From positions 310,001 to 374,000 of the forward strand of contig NZ_NFSC01000030.1 of NCBI RefSeq assembly GCF_002157505.1: a stretch of 64,000 nt of DNA, written 5' to 3'. The notes below the pieces were generated by a model. That model made no database searches. It had not been told where the DNA came from and saw only the letters and a list, made by a program, of their open reading frames with translations. A program made the position numbers and the translations under genes. Source of the stretch: Arthrobacter agilis. GTDB taxonomy: Bacteria > Actinomycetota > Actinomycetes > Actinomycetales > Micrococcaceae. Shown in pieces: positions 1 to 9,862 of this stretch. How positions within the stretch are numbered: position 1 is the stretch's first letter; each line of letters begins with the position of its first letter.

Positions 1-135
1 GGAGAGGGGACCGAAATCAGTTCTCCTTCGCTGGACCACGCCGGCCGCGTGTGGCCTGGCCCTCGTTTCAACCTGCTGCAAGTACAGGTCGTTCATGGAA
101 TTCTCGTACGCCAGGACTTGCTTCTTGTCATTCAA
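1..135 (-). CDS. N-terminal fragment of an unknown gene cut by the window edge
   Basis: An open frame of 45 codons runs off the left edge. It begins with a TTG codon at 135 that directly follows the stop of the SNF2 helicase gene (stop at 140-142). A near-perfect ribosome binding site, GGAGGTGATC on the minus strand, lies at 144-153 inside the end of the helicase gene, 8 bases before the TTG. This argues for translational coupling. An ATG at 96 is an alternative start. The visible peptide (MNDKKQVLAY... with an Arg-rich end) matches no family I recognise. Its position makes it the likely partner of the helicase. Confidence 0.5.
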   Translation of the reverse strand, partial: MNDKKQVLAYENSMNDLYLQQVETRARPHAAGVVQRRRTDFGPLS

Positions 136-139
136 GGAC

Positions 140-3100
140 TCAGATCACCTCCAACTGCAGGAGAGCGAGATTTTCCATGTCAAGGCTCGAATGCGCACTG
201 CTGGCAATCCTCGCCAGCGCATCATTTCGTCGTTCCTCTGCCCGCCTCAATTGACCCTCGAACATGCGAATCGTCTGTACGGTGGCTTCACGAATCCGTT
301 CCTGAATCGATCGTTGGTGGTTCTTGAAAATTTCTTCCGCGCGTACCTGCCTGTCGAGGATGAGAGCGTCGTTCTCTCCCCGACGCTTCTCCTGCTCGTC
401 ATGGCGCCTCAGTTCGAGGTCGGTCAAAAGCTGCTCGCAATAAACGTCGGCGTCAGGGTGAACGCTTAGGTCGTTTGCAGGTTTCAGAGCGCCTTCGGCC
501 ACCGCAGTCATGAGCAAGGCACCGGCTTCCGCGCTCACGCTACGGCCTGATTCAAGATCGACAGCTTCTACCCAGAGTTCACTAGTGGGCCGCAGGCCCT
601 TCCACCCGGTCGCGGCGAGTGCGATGAGATAAGTGCCTTGAGGGCAGTGCGAATCACCAGTGGTGCGAAGGACCGCAAACCGGGGGGTGTGATGGCTTTC
701 GTAATCTTCGCTGGCCACCCGGACTAAGGGGTGATGCCCGTTGAGAAGCGACCCGCCGTTCACTCGCGCCTCTTCTGCATCGAGGCACATGATCAGCGGT
801 GCTTTGGCCTGCCCTGCACGCTCGACACGCGTAACCTCTGCTGATGTGAGGCCTTCCCCCCGCCGCCATTCGACAATTTTGTGAAGCATTTCTTGATTGA
901 CATTCACTCGGAGGGTCTTGTCCTGTTGATTCACAACGGCAAGACCTCCACGGAGTCGAGCCCAGTCTGCTACCAGATGGGCGAGTTCGATCTGTCCCAG
1001 GTAGCGCCCACGGCTGATTCGTTCTTCAACAGACTTGATCCCGAACTGGTCCTCGGCCTGGAGCCTTGAGGATGACTCTTCGAGTTCCGCCGCGTCCGAT
1101 TTGCCCTGCTCGACAGCAGCTATTGCCTCGTTGATGCGTCGCTCCCGTTCGTCAGCGGTTAAGCGGAAGTCGACCACGATGTCGGATAGGCTTTCAAACT
1201 TTTCAGCCAGAATCGGTTCAAGCTCACCGATAGAGTGCTCGAAGACTCCGACACGGTCCAACAATCGCTCAAGGATGCTGGACTCGATGGTGCCGGGGGT
1301 GGAGAAGTTCAGGATAAGGATCTTGTCCGATGTTTGGCCGATGCGGTCCAGGCGTCCGATGCGTTGTTCAACTTCCATCGGATTCCAGGGCAGGTCATAG
1401 TTCACAATCATCGAGCAGAACTCGAAGTCAAGGCCCTCGCTTGCAACGCGCGTCGCGATGACGAGCTCAAACTCGCCGGCACGGAACCTCTTCATGATCG
1501 ACTCGCGGTCCTCGGGCACGATTCCGCCATGGAGGACCGCTACACGATGGGTCTGCGACAGGTGACGGTGGAGGTAGTCCAGGGTGTTCCGTGAGAAAGT
1601 GAAAACGAGCGTAGAGCGCCTCGCCATCTCAGGGCTGGCCAGTGCCGCGGTGAACGCCGCGAATTTGGTGTCGAGCTTCAGGACTTTCTCCGCGAGGGAC
1701 TTAACGTTCGATGGCGGGACCTCGGATGCGAGGAAGCTGCTCGGGCGGGAGGCCGAGGGGCTGTCGCCGTCGCCGTCGCTCGGTTGGGTGACCTTAAGAC
1801 CCAGCACTTGTTTCGCCGCGGCTGGAAGGCAGGAGCTGGCAAGGCGCAGTGGCATCTGGAGAGCGAAACCAGTCGGAATTTCTCGCTCTGCGGCGATTTG
1901 ACGTAGCCACTCGACATACGCGTCGTAGAACGCCTGCTCATCGGCCGTCCATATGACTTCCGCGTTCTTTGCTTCGCGCACGGCTCGCGTTGTGCGAACC
2001 TCCGTCTTTCGCGTTCTGGTAATCGCCGAGGAAAGCCCGTGGAGTTGGTTGCATGCATCCCTGATGATGGGCGCGGAGGCGACGGTGTAGTCGTCCTGTA
2101 TCAGGAGTTCCTCAAGTTCCTTGAACGCGGCGCGCGCGCGAAGTGCTCGTCCCATACGTGAACTAGCAATTTCAAGGAGCCACTGGCGCCGCATGAGGTT
2201 TGAGATGGAGGGATCGGTCGCGCTTTTGCGAAGGGCTTGGAGCGGTTTGTGGTGATCAATACGGAGTTCGAGGTCGGCTTGGCTCTCGACTTCGCCCGGC
2301 ATGATCAGGCGCATCATCGATAGCAGGTCTCGATTGCCGAGGTTGAGCGGCGTTGCGCTCAAGAGAACCAGCGAGCCAGAGACGTCCCGAAGGAAGAAGC
2401 CGAGCCTAAGACTCGCAGTCCCCTGATTACGCATTTGATGCGCCTCATCCACGATGCACAGATCCAGCCCGAAGTTGAGTTCTTCCATACGCTGTAGTCG
2501 ATCGAACGTTCGAAATGTCTGGATGGACACGATAACCGCGAAAGTCTGCGGGACCGTTCCGGCTTCGAGCCGGTCGACGAGCCGGCGAAGATCAGGCGTT
2601 GTGTAGTGCTCAAGGGTGAACCCGAACCGTTCGCTCATCTCTCGCTGCCACTTAGGTACGAGCGCTGCCGGACACACCACCATGACTCGATTTGCCTGGC
2701 CGCGCGCCGCCATCTCCGTCCAAAGCAGTCCCGCTTCGATGGTCTTGCCCAGACCAACTTCATCGGCAATCAACATCCGCTCCATGGAGGAGTCCAAATA
2801 CTTCAGTACTGGCTTGAACTGGAAGGGATTGATAATCGTTTTCGTTACACCATAGGAGAAAAGAGCGTCGGTGACCCCCCGATTCAATTTTGCTCTTGTG
2901 ATCATCGCTGAAAAGGACTCCGCCGTAGCGGGCTTGTGGTGGAGCCACGAAGTGGATGCGGAGACTTCGGGGATGGGTGCTAGCTCCGATTCGGAGACCG
3001 TCACTGTTCGCCCATCCTGGCGTACCACATATGACCAGTTGGACCCCGTCAACTGACGGCGTCTGATGATCACGTCACGGCCCGAACTGCGCGAGATTGC

Positions 3101-3493
3101 TCCGCCGGAAGCTGGGAAGGCGGGAGATGCGATAGTTCTGGCAAACCCCCACCACTCGTCGAGCCATTCCATGCCGACAACGCCCAGGGAGCTCTCATCC
3201 GCATTCGAGAGCGCTACTTCTTCCGCCGGGCGAGGGGTTCGCTCGGGAACTGCCTCCGGGTCCACGACCAGAGCGTTCCACTCGTTGTCGACCTTCGCCC
3301 AATAAATGCCAGGGCGCAGTGAGATGTCGTGATCTGGGCTGTGCAGCACCCGATATTCATGATCGACACCTAGATCTTTCGACCTAGGTGCAACTAGAAG
3401 AACTCGGCCAGTCGAGCCGCTGACTAGCGACGCGAGATCCGAAATCTGTGGGTGGTAACCGCAGCTGTTGTCAGCGAGCATGGTTGTGCCCAT
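140..3493 (-). CDS. SNF2-family DEAD/DEAH-box helicase, defence-island type
   Basis: This 1117-residue protein has an N-terminal region of about 190 residues without a recognised domain, then a two-lobed SNF2 motor. Walker A (DEVGLGKTIEAG) is at about 244-255, the DEAH box (VDEAHQM) at about 350-356, and the second lobe carries VASEGLDFE and the arginine-finger motif QRIGRLDRIGQ. The C-terminal third is charged and partly helical. SNF2 proteins of this shape translocate on double-stranded DNA and in defence islands are usually coupled to nucleases or methylases. It is a separate gene from the DISARM helicase at 6656 and points the other way. It is probably co-transcribed with the partial gene at 1-135. 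ATG 3481 is an alternative start. Its specific system is not recognised. Confidence 0.85.
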   Translation of the reverse strand: MGTTMLADNSCGYHPQISDLASLVSGSTGRVLLVAPRSKDLGVDHEYRVLHSPDHDISLRPGIYWAKVDNEWNALVVDPEAVPERTPRPAEEVALSNADESSLGVVGMEWLDEWWGFARTIASPAFPASGGAISRSSGRDVIIRRRQLTGSNWSYVVRQDGRTVTVSESELAPIPEVSASTSWLHHKPATAESFSAMITRAKLNRGVTDALFSYGVTKTIINPFQFKPVLKYLDSSMERMLIADEVGLGKTIEAGLLWTEMAARGQANRVMVVCPAALVPKWQREMSERFGFTLEHYTTPDLRRLVDRLEAGTVPQTFAVIVSIQTFRTFDRLQRMEELNFGLDLCIVDEAHQMRNQGTASLRLGFFLRDVSGSLVLLSATPLNLGNRDLLSMMRLIMPGEVESQADLELRIDHHKPLQALRKSATDPSISNLMRRQWLLEIASSRMGRALRARAAFKELEELLIQDDYTVASAPIIRDACNQLHGLSSAITRTRKTEVRTTRAVREAKNAEVIWTADEQAFYDAYVEWLRQIAAEREIPTGFALQMPLRLASSCLPAAAKQVLGLKVTQPSDGDGDSPSASRPSSFLASEVPPSNVKSLAEKVLKLDTKFAAFTAALASPEMARRSTLVFTFSRNTLDYLHRHLSQTHRVAVLHGGIVPEDRESIMKRFRAGEFELVIATRVASEGLDFEFCSMIVNYDLPWNPMEVEQRIGRLDRIGQTSDKILILNFSTPGTIESSILERLLDRVGVFEHSIGELEPILAEKFESLSDIVVDFRLTADERERRINEAIAAVEQGKSDAAELEESSSRLQAEDQFGIKSVEERISRGRYLGQIELAHLVADWARLRGGLAVVNQQDKTLRVNVNQEMLHKIVEWRRGEGLTSAEVTRVERAGQAKAPLIMCLDAEEARVNGGSLLNGHHPLVRVASEDYESHHTPRFAVLRTTGDSHCPQGTYLIALAATGWKGLRPTSELWVEAVDLESGRSVSAEAGALLMTAVAEGALKPANDLSVHPDADVYCEQLLTDLELRRHDEQEKRRGENDALILDRQVRAEEIFKNHQRSIQERIREATVQTIRMFEGQLRRAEERRNDALARIASSAHSSLDMENLALLQLEVI

Positions 3494-3783
3494 CGAAATC
3501 GGACGCGACGACTGTACTCAATCTCAAACCCATTACCCCCACGCTGCGGATGCCGCCTGTCCGACGGTCGTGAAATGAGTGTAAATGTGAGGCACGACAA
3601 TCTGCGTCTTCAACCACTGTGTCGCGCTCGATCTGACCGGTGGTTTCGTTGCGGTGGTTGTCGACACAGCTCGCTGGTCAGGGTGCCGCCGAGAGGTTTG
3701 ACCGTGAAGGCGACGCCGTTGCTGGGCTACGCAGATCTACAACTCGTAACCACGGTGGGGAAAGCGGCACCCAACTTGCTCAA

Positions 3784-4344
3784 CTACGAACTGGTTGAGC
3801 TTTCCAGACTCGTCTCAACAGCTTCTAGGAGGCGCCCGTTCGGCTCCCGATTCCAAACATTCCCTTTATTGTCCCTGAACTTCAGTGTTGCCATGTAGTC
3901 GGCGTTGCCATTGATTGGCTGGGTTTCAGTGGAACGAGCCATCGGTTCTGGCCAGCGAGAGTCATCCGCGATGAAGTATCGCCCGGGAGGGAGTACGTCG
4001 GCTTTGGCTTGCATGAGTGGTATGGCGACGGAGTTGTTGCGGCTTGTTCCAGCTTTGCGATGGGCAGCGAACTTGAATACGGGGGCAGGGGAGGCATTCA
4101 CGACCTCCACTCCCCAAACCCAGCGATCACCCGATTGACGCCTAGCAGGCCAACATGATATCTGTGTGGCCTGCTGCCGCTTCTCAAACTCTACTGCTTG
4201 CAGATCGCGCTCTCGCTCCAACGAATGCATCTTGCGCGCCTCGGCAACTGCCTCGTTCGACGACCTTGTTTGAAGGGCGATGAAAAATAGAGCCACTGCT
4301 GTCGCAAGTGAGCCGACGATCTGTGCCACGTCAGTGATGTTCAT
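3784..4344 (-). CDS. Hypothetical protein with one N-terminal membrane helix
   Basis: This 186-residue protein has a single hydrophobic helix at about residues 5-24 (VAQIVGSLATAVALFFIALQ), followed by a charged helical stretch rich in E, R and K (about 28-60) that may form a coiled coil. A C-terminal part looks like a small beta domain. This layout is typical of membrane-anchored proteins of unknown function in actinobacteria and phages. It sits alone between the SNF2 helicase and the vsr gene, all on the minus strand, separated by gaps of 290 and 225 bases in which I see no gene. No function can be given from sequence alone. Confidence 0.6.
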   Translation of the reverse strand: MNITDVAQIVGSLATAVALFFIALQTRSSNEAVAEARKMHSLERERDLQAVEFEKRQQATQISCWPARRQSGDRWVWGVEVVNASPAPVFKFAAHRKAGTSRNNSVAIPLMQAKADVLPPGRYFIADDSRWPEPMARSTETQPINGNADYMATLKFRDNKGNVWNREPNGRLLEAVETSLESSTSS

Positions 4345-4569
4345 GGTTCCTTCGGATTAGGGCTGGATTGCTTTCACGGTCACAGGACAGTTGATGCCGC
4401 GGCTGGCCGGGACGCAATCTGGTGCTTGGCCAACCCTATAGTGATCAACTGCGTACCCTCGTCGGCCCGTCGGCTCGTCGAAGGAGAAGGACCCTGAAGG
4501 CTGCGGGTCGAACCATTCGATCACCAAGATACTGAAGTTCGACTTTTGAGGACTGTGGTGAGCGTTTGT

Positions 4570-5007
4570 TCAACGTCCCCTCAGTTCCTGCTCAAGAAGT
4601 GATGCCACGGCGAGCATGTCCTCGTGCTCCCAAACTCTATACACCCTCCATCCCAGTGCTCGAAGCGTCGAATCAGTTTCTCGGTCTCGCTTCACATTCA
4701 TCTCCAGCTTCTGCACCCACCACTCCTTGTTGTTCTTCGGAGTGGATCCGTGCAGAGGACATGAATGCCAGAAGCATCCGTCGACGAACACTGCGACCTT
4801 CCTGCTCCTGAACAAGATGTCGGCGCGCCGACGGGGGAGGCTCGGAAGAGGGGCATCTACGCGATACCTCAGGCCTCGTGCGTGGAGGTGCTGCCGTAGA
4901 AGCAACTCAGGCTTGGTATCGCGGCGACGTTGTCGTGACATGCGGGACCGCACCCTATCCGTGGCTGCCAACCTTGACGTGTCACTCGGATCACCCGTGT
5001 CGCTCAT
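4570..5007 (-). CDS. vsr: Very short patch repair (Vsr) endonuclease
   Basis: The 145-residue product is the usual Vsr length. It contains the family signature DTKPELLLRQHLHARGLRYR, a catalytic region with RRADILF, the FVDGCFWHSCPLHG segment with zinc-binding and active-site residues, and the GWRVYRVWEHE C-terminal motif. Vsr nicks next to T:G mismatches made when 5-methylcytosine deaminates, so that repair restores C:G. Its neighbour 425 bases away, divergent, is a C5-cytosine methylase, the expected partner. In many actinobacteria the pair travels with restriction or DISARM genes. Confidence 0.92.
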   Translation of the reverse strand: MSDTGDPSDTSRLAATDRVRSRMSRQRRRDTKPELLLRQHLHARGLRYRVDAPLPSLPRRRADILFRSRKVAVFVDGCFWHSCPLHGSTPKNNKEWWVQKLEMNVKRDRETDSTLRALGWRVYRVWEHEDMLAVASLLEQELRGR

Positions 5008-5431
5008 GACTTCATTGTTCGCTTTCGCTTGGCGACCCGCGGCCTGTAGATGCTCGAATCAGCTTCATGTACTTTGGGACTTCTGGAGCGCGGAGGTTGC
5101 GTCCCACCTGTCAGCGGGAGTTGGAACCACTTCCTGAGGTTGTAGCGGCGACATGGACGCGGTGGCGCGTTGCTTACGGCCGAGAACCAGCTCAGGGATT
5201 GCAGCGGATCTAGCCACTCCTACCTGCATGCTTCCTTGCACGCCACGGCGGCTCTGCAGTTCCCAACCGGAGACCAGTGGACCTACGTGGAGGGGTTCGT
5301 GGTCCTTCACCTCTATTGTTGAGGAACCGCTCTCGGCAGTCGACGAGACCGACAAGTGGCTAGTTTTGACTACCGAGTTCGGACGAGGGCTTGGCCGACG
5401 CATCACAGCAGCACCAGCAGAATCGAGCACG
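5008..5431. other. Divergent intergenic region between vsr and the m5C methylase
   Basis: This 424-base stretch separates two divergent starts. The methylase frame stays open leftwards to 5153, but the conserved N-terminus of the enzyme family begins at 5432. The opposite strand is also open over part of the stretch, without a recognisable product. I treat it as promoter region. No repeat or clear operator was seen. Confidence 0.4.
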
Positions 5432-6592
5432 ATGAACCAGGACGCAACGATCCTCAGTCTCTTCGCAGGTATCGGCGGCTTCGAACAGGCCTTTCGGCGA
5501 GCAGGATACAGCGGCGACATCGTGGCATACGAGAATTGGTCTTCTGCCAGGGCAGTACTGGAGAAACGCTTTCCTTCGTCGCAGCTCTACTCCGACGTCA
5601 AGCACCTGCCCGCGACTCTTCATGACGCCGAAATCCTGACCGCCGGTTTCCCATGCACGGATCTGTCCCCCGCCGGCAGGCTCGCGGGGATCGAGGGCGA
5701 TGCTTCGGGCCTGATCCTGGGGGTACTGCAGGAGATACAGCGACGGCAGCCGGAGTGGGTCCTTCTCGAGAATGTACCGAACATGCTCCGGCTCAAAGGG
5801 GGCGCAGCCATGACCATCATCGGATCGATGCTCAGCGCAGCGGGGTACCAGTGGTGCTACAGAATTCTGGATGCTCAGCACTTTGGTCTTGCTCAGCGTC
5901 GGAAACGAGTTTTTTTGCTGGCCAGCCGCCACTACGACCCGGTGAAAGTACTCTTTCGAGATTACGCGAACACCTCGACGAGTGAGTGCCGTTCTGTGCG
6001 CCTACGGGTGAAGGCGAATGGCTTCTACTGGACGGAGGGAAACCGGGGCGTCGGATGGGGCGAAGGAGTTGTACCGACCATCAAGGGCTCAACGACTGCC
6101 GGAATTCCATCTGCTCCCGCTGTGTGGGTGCACGAGTCGCCCATTGAGTCGCGCTTTCGCACGCCTTCCATCGAATCGCTGGAGAGTCTGCAGGGCTTCC
6201 GTCCGGGGTGGACCAATACGGCTCCGCCGCGCGACCGATGGAAACTGGTCGGCAATGCTGTGGCTGTGCCAGCCGTGGAATGGATAGCGGCAGGTCTTGG
6301 ACAGTATCGGGACTTGCCGGAGGTGAATCTGCCGAGCAGCCTCGACGCGAAATACGGTTGGGGAACAGCAGGGTTGTCGAACGACGGAAGCGTGCGCAGC
6401 ATCCGAGCGACAGAGGGTCCGTTGACCGGTGCTCTGCGTCGAACGTTCACGCTTCAAAGGCTACTGGCCGAGAGAGGTTCGAATGCCCTGTCCGTCAAGG
6501 CGGCACTCGGGTTCTCGACGAGGCTCCGTAAAAGCTCGCTCCGCTATGACCATTCCTTCATGCGAGACCTCATCGAGTACGCCTCCCTGTGA
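5432..6592 (+). CDS. C5-cytosine DNA methyltransferase (DrmMII-like)
   Basis: From ATG 5432 the protein is 386 residues. It carries the m5C methylase motifs in order: motif I (LFAGIGGFEQAF, near residue 9), motif IV with the catalytic Cys (GFPCTDLSPAG), motif VI (ENVPN), motif VIII (QRRKRVFLLA), a target-recognition region, and motif X (RWKLVGNAVAVP). It transfers a methyl group from SAM to cytosine C5 at an unknown site. It ends 63 bases before drmD on the same strand, so it may be part of the DISARM transcript. A Vsr gene lies divergent upstream. The frame extends upstream to 5153, but that part does not look like protein. No dedicated restriction endonuclease is visible beside it. Confidence 0.9.
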   Translation: MNQDATILSLFAGIGGFEQAFRRAGYSGDIVAYENWSSARAVLEKRFPSSQLYSDVKHLPATLHDAEILTAGFPCTDLSPAGRLAGIEGDASGLILGVLQEIQRRQPEWVLLENVPNMLRLKGGAAMTIIGSMLSAAGYQWCYRILDAQHFGLAQRRKRVFLLASRHYDPVKVLFRDYANTSTSECRSVRLRVKANGFYWTEGNRGVGWGEGVVPTIKGSTTAGIPSAPAVWVHESPIESRFRTPSIESLESLQGFRPGWTNTAPPRDRWKLVGNAVAVPAVEWIAAGLGQYRDLPEVNLPSSLDAKYGWGTAGLSNDGSVRSIRATEGPLTGALRRTFTLQRLLAERGSNALSVKAALGFSTRLRKSSLRYDHSFMRDLIEYASL

Positions 6593-6655
6593 TGTCGGGA
6601 CCCACGTGTATAAATAGTTGGAGTAACAACAAGATGGATAAATGGGGGAGCAATA

Positions 6656-9600
6656 ATGACAGTCGCGCCTGCGGCGTCAGTAGTTCACGACGAACTGCCT
6701 GAAGTCGGTCAACTGGTCACGGTTCGAGGGTCGAAATGGATCGTCACCAACGTCGCCGCACAGGCCTTGGAACGCTCGAGTGCAGATGATGGAAAAGCTG
6801 AGCTCCAGCATGCAGTGTCCCTGCAGTCCATCGAGGAGGAGCACTACGGTCGCGAGATGACGGCCATTTGGCAGCTCGAGCCGGGACGTGGCGTCATCCT
6901 CGATCAGGGTCTTCCCCTCGCAGTGGATCCCGAGCATTTTGACGATCCGACTACGTTCGCCGCCTACGTCGATGCCCTCCGCTGGGGAGCATTGACCTCG
7001 GCGGATGCCCGGACGCTCCAGGCTCCGTTCCGCAGCAGCGCGACCATCGAGGCGTACCAGCTCGAGCCCCTACGTCGGGCGTTGGAAGCACCCCGGGCGA
7101 ACCTCCTCCTTGCCGACGACGTCGGACTCGGCAAAACGGTCGAAGCGGGCCTGGTCGTGCAGGAGTTGCTGCTTCGTCATCGTGCCCGATCGGTGATCAT
7201 CGTGTGTCCAGCCGGCCTGGTTATCAAGTGGCAAGAGGAAATGCGTGACAAGTTCGGCCTTGGTTTTGAAATCGTCAACTCCAACACCATGCGTGATTTC
7301 CGTCGCCGTTTCGGCGTTCATGCGAATCCGTTCGTCCTGTTTCCGCGGGTCATCGTCTCCATGTCCTGGTTGCCGTCACCGCGAGCCGAGCGCCTCCTCC
7401 GGGACGTCTATGCCCGCGCAGACGACAAGCGTGTAGCCGACCGCTACGCCTTCGATGTCGTCATTGTCGACGAAGCTCACCACGTCGCCCCGGCCACACC
7501 TTCGCGAAGTGGCAATGACAAGAGCCGCTATGCGGTTGACAGCCAGCGCACGGTGTCGGTCCGCGAACTCGCGAAGCGCTGCGAGCACCGGCTCTTCCTC
7601 AGCGCCACACCGCACAACGGTTATACAGAGTCCTTCACGGCACTCATGGAGATGGTCGACCCGCAACGCTTCGCCCGTGGCGCCGATCTCGATGCGAAAG
7701 CACTGCGTGAAGTGGCAGTCCGCCGGCTCAAGAAGGACCTCCCTGATGAGGGCTTCAAACTACGTCAGGTCCACGCTCTGCTGTTCAGTCCCTCGGCCGA
7801 CGAATCCGAAGCTTATGACCGGCTGATTGCCTTCACCAAAAGGCGCAACGCGGCCGTGAAAGCCGAAAAGGGCAAACGAGCCGCCGACCTCGCAACGCTG
7901 ATCCTGAAGAAGCGATTCTTCTCCTCGCCCACAGCATTCGCCTCGACGGCGGAAACGTATCTCGCCACCCGCTTGCGTGGCGACGACGACATCGATTTGC
8001 CCGACTACGACGAGGTGCTCGGCGACGAAGCCTCCGATGAAGAAGAAGGGCGCCTGGAGCAGCCTGAGCTCGAGGCACTTCGCTCAGCGCAGCGCGCCCA
8101 GGTCCCGCTAACCCCTGAAGACATCGCTGACCTCGAATGGCTCATCAACTGGGGATGGCGCTACGCCTCGCTTCCCGACACGAAGCTCCAGGCGCTCATC
8201 GACATGATCAGAGGTCAACTGCTGACTCCCGACGGGAAGTGGCTGAACGAACGCCTGGTCATCTTCACTGAGTACGTCTCCACGCTGAACTGGGTACGCG
8301 ACGTCCTCAATGCGGTGAACCTCGGAGGCGACCGCCTCGCAGTCATCGAGGGCTCGACCGATGCCGATGAGCGCGAGCTCATCCGGGTCCGTTTCACCGA
8401 AAATCCGTCCAAGGACCCCGTGCGGATTCTCATCGCAACCGATGCCGCGGGCGAGGGAATCGACCTGCAGACACATTGTCATCGTCTGGTCAGTTTTGAC
8501 ATTCCCTTTAACCCCAACCGGCTTGAGCAGCGCATCGGCCGTATCGACCGTTATGGCCAGAACGAGCGCCCACAGATTTACCACCCGGACCCGGCAGACA
8601 AGTCGGCCACCTCCTCGAACTACGCCAGAGACACGGACTATCTAGCTCGGGTGGCCCGCAAGATTTCCCGGGTGCAGGAGGATCTCGGGTCTGCCGGGGA
8701 CATCATCGATCCGGATATCCAGCGAACCCTGGGCTACGGCGATCTGCCCGCTCGACCGAAACCTGCCAAAGGTTCCGGCGAACACATCATTCAGACAGCC
8801 ATGCAAGGCGAGCACAATCTCCGCCGTGAACTCACGACCCTCGCCGGGAGGCTCGAGAGTTCCCGCGACCGCCTGCACCTTCACGGTCGCAATCTACGCC
8901 GCGTCCTGGAAACCGGACTGCGAGTTTCCGGGCAGCCGGGTCTCATCGACACGGCGGACCCTTTCGAGCTGGTCGATGTCTACGACCTGCCGTCCGGACT
9001 CGACCGGACCTGGACTCCAGGACTGGAGGGGCTGCGCACCCGTCTACGTCCGGATGTAGCTCGCCCCATCACGTTCGATGGTGAAGAAGCGAAGGGCAGG
9101 GCCGACATCGTTTATGCCCACCTAGGGCACCCGCTCATCCAACGCGCCGCCCGTGAACTGCGCGGCCAGATATGGACCCGATCCAGTCACATCCACGGTG
9201 TCAGCGCCGTGGTGATCGACGGGTTGGATGAGTCATTTGTGGCCGGCGTTGCACGCCTGGTGGTGGTGGGTGACGGCGGCACTCGCCTCCACGAGGAAGT
9301 CTTCCTCGCCGGCACCCGGCTTACCCGACGCCAGGAACTCGGTCTCGATCGCTCGGAAGATCTTCTGGCCACTGCTCTGGACGCTGAGAAGCTGACGGCG
9401 CCCTCCCCTGGCGTGTTCTCAGAACTCGCCGACATTTGGAATGCACACGGCGCCGCCGACGGCGGCATCCGCCAGCGCGTTGCAGACGCTGTTGCCTCCC
9501 GAGCTCGAAGGCTGCGCATGGGTATCGAGCAGGATCTGGTCAAGCGCAAAACCGCTGACCTCGAACGTGTTGATGAAGTTTTCGCCCGCTTCCGCCAAAC

Positions 9601-9862
9601 ATTGGCTGGCACACTCAGCAATGCCGAAGAGCGCAAGCGCGAACTCGAAGACATGCTGTTCCACGAGGAACAACGCCAGCGCGAGAAGGACCTTACGAAC
9701 ATCAGACGGCGCCTCGACGCCCTGACCGAGGAACAGCATGGCGAGCGGGACGCGGTGTCCCGACGCTACGCCAATCTGCAACCACACACATTCGTCGCCG
9801 CCGTCGTGTTCGCGTTGAGCCCGGCTGATGCAGAGAGACTGGGTAAGAACGATGGTAACTAA
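6656..9862 (+). CDS. drmD: DISARM class 1 SNF2-like helicase DrmD
   Basis: This 1068-residue protein has an SNF2 motor: Walker A (DDVGLGKTVEAG, about 153-164), VCPAGLVIKWQEEM, the DEAH box (VDEAHHV, about 270-276), LFLSATPHNGY, then lobe two with TDAAGEGIDLQ and RIGRIDRYGQ. A long C-terminal helical tail with E/R-rich stretches follows (about 950-1050). DrmD defines class 1 DISARM, an anti-phage system that methylates self DNA and blocks unmethylated phage DNA. ATG 6656 is preceded by GGGGGAG eight bases upstream; an A/T-rich TATAAATAG sequence at about 6609-6617 could be a -10 region. The end overlaps drmMI by 11 bases. Confidence 0.9.
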   Translation: MTVAPAASVVHDELPEVGQLVTVRGSKWIVTNVAAQALERSSADDGKAELQHAVSLQSIEEEHYGREMTAIWQLEPGRGVILDQGLPLAVDPEHFDDPTTFAAYVDALRWGALTSADARTLQAPFRSSATIEAYQLEPLRRALEAPRANLLLADDVGLGKTVEAGLVVQELLLRHRARSVIIVCPAGLVIKWQEEMRDKFGLGFEIVNSNTMRDFRRRFGVHANPFVLFPRVIVSMSWLPSPRAERLLRDVYARADDKRVADRYAFDVVIVDEAHHVAPATPSRSGNDKSRYAVDSQRTVSVRELAKRCEHRLFLSATPHNGYTESFTALMEMVDPQRFARGADLDAKALREVAVRRLKKDLPDEGFKLRQVHALLFSPSADESEAYDRLIAFTKRRNAAVKAEKGKRAADLATLILKKRFFSSPTAFASTAETYLATRLRGDDDIDLPDYDEVLGDEASDEEEGRLEQPELEALRSAQRAQVPLTPEDIADLEWLINWGWRYASLPDTKLQALIDMIRGQLLTPDGKWLNERLVIFTEYVSTLNWVRDVLNAVNLGGDRLAVIEGSTDADERELIRVRFTENPSKDPVRILIATDAAGEGIDLQTHCHRLVSFDIPFNPNRLEQRIGRIDRYGQNERPQIYHPDPADKSATSSNYARDTDYLARVARKISRVQEDLGSAGDIIDPDIQRTLGYGDLPARPKPAKGSGEHIIQTAMQGEHNLRRELTTLAGRLESSRDRLHLHGRNLRRVLETGLRVSGQPGLIDTADPFELVDVYDLPSGLDRTWTPGLEGLRTRLRPDVARPITFDGEEAKGRADIVYAHLGHPLIQRAARELRGQIWTRSSHIHGVSAVVIDGLDESFVAGVARLVVVGDGGTRLHEEVFLAGTRLTRRQELGLDRSEDLLATALDAEKLTAPSPGVFSELADIWNAHGAADGGIRQRVADAVASRARRLRMGIEQDLVKRKTADLERVDEVFARFRQTLAGTLSNAEERKRELEDMLFHEEQRQREKDLTNIRRRLDALTEEQHGERDAVSRRYANLQPHTFVAAVVFALSPADAERLGKNDGN

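Noticed and set aside
5065..5520. Minus-strand frame between vsr and the m5C methylase, taken for a possible restriction gene
   Set aside because: It overlaps the conserved methylase start and has no nuclease motif or ribosome site.
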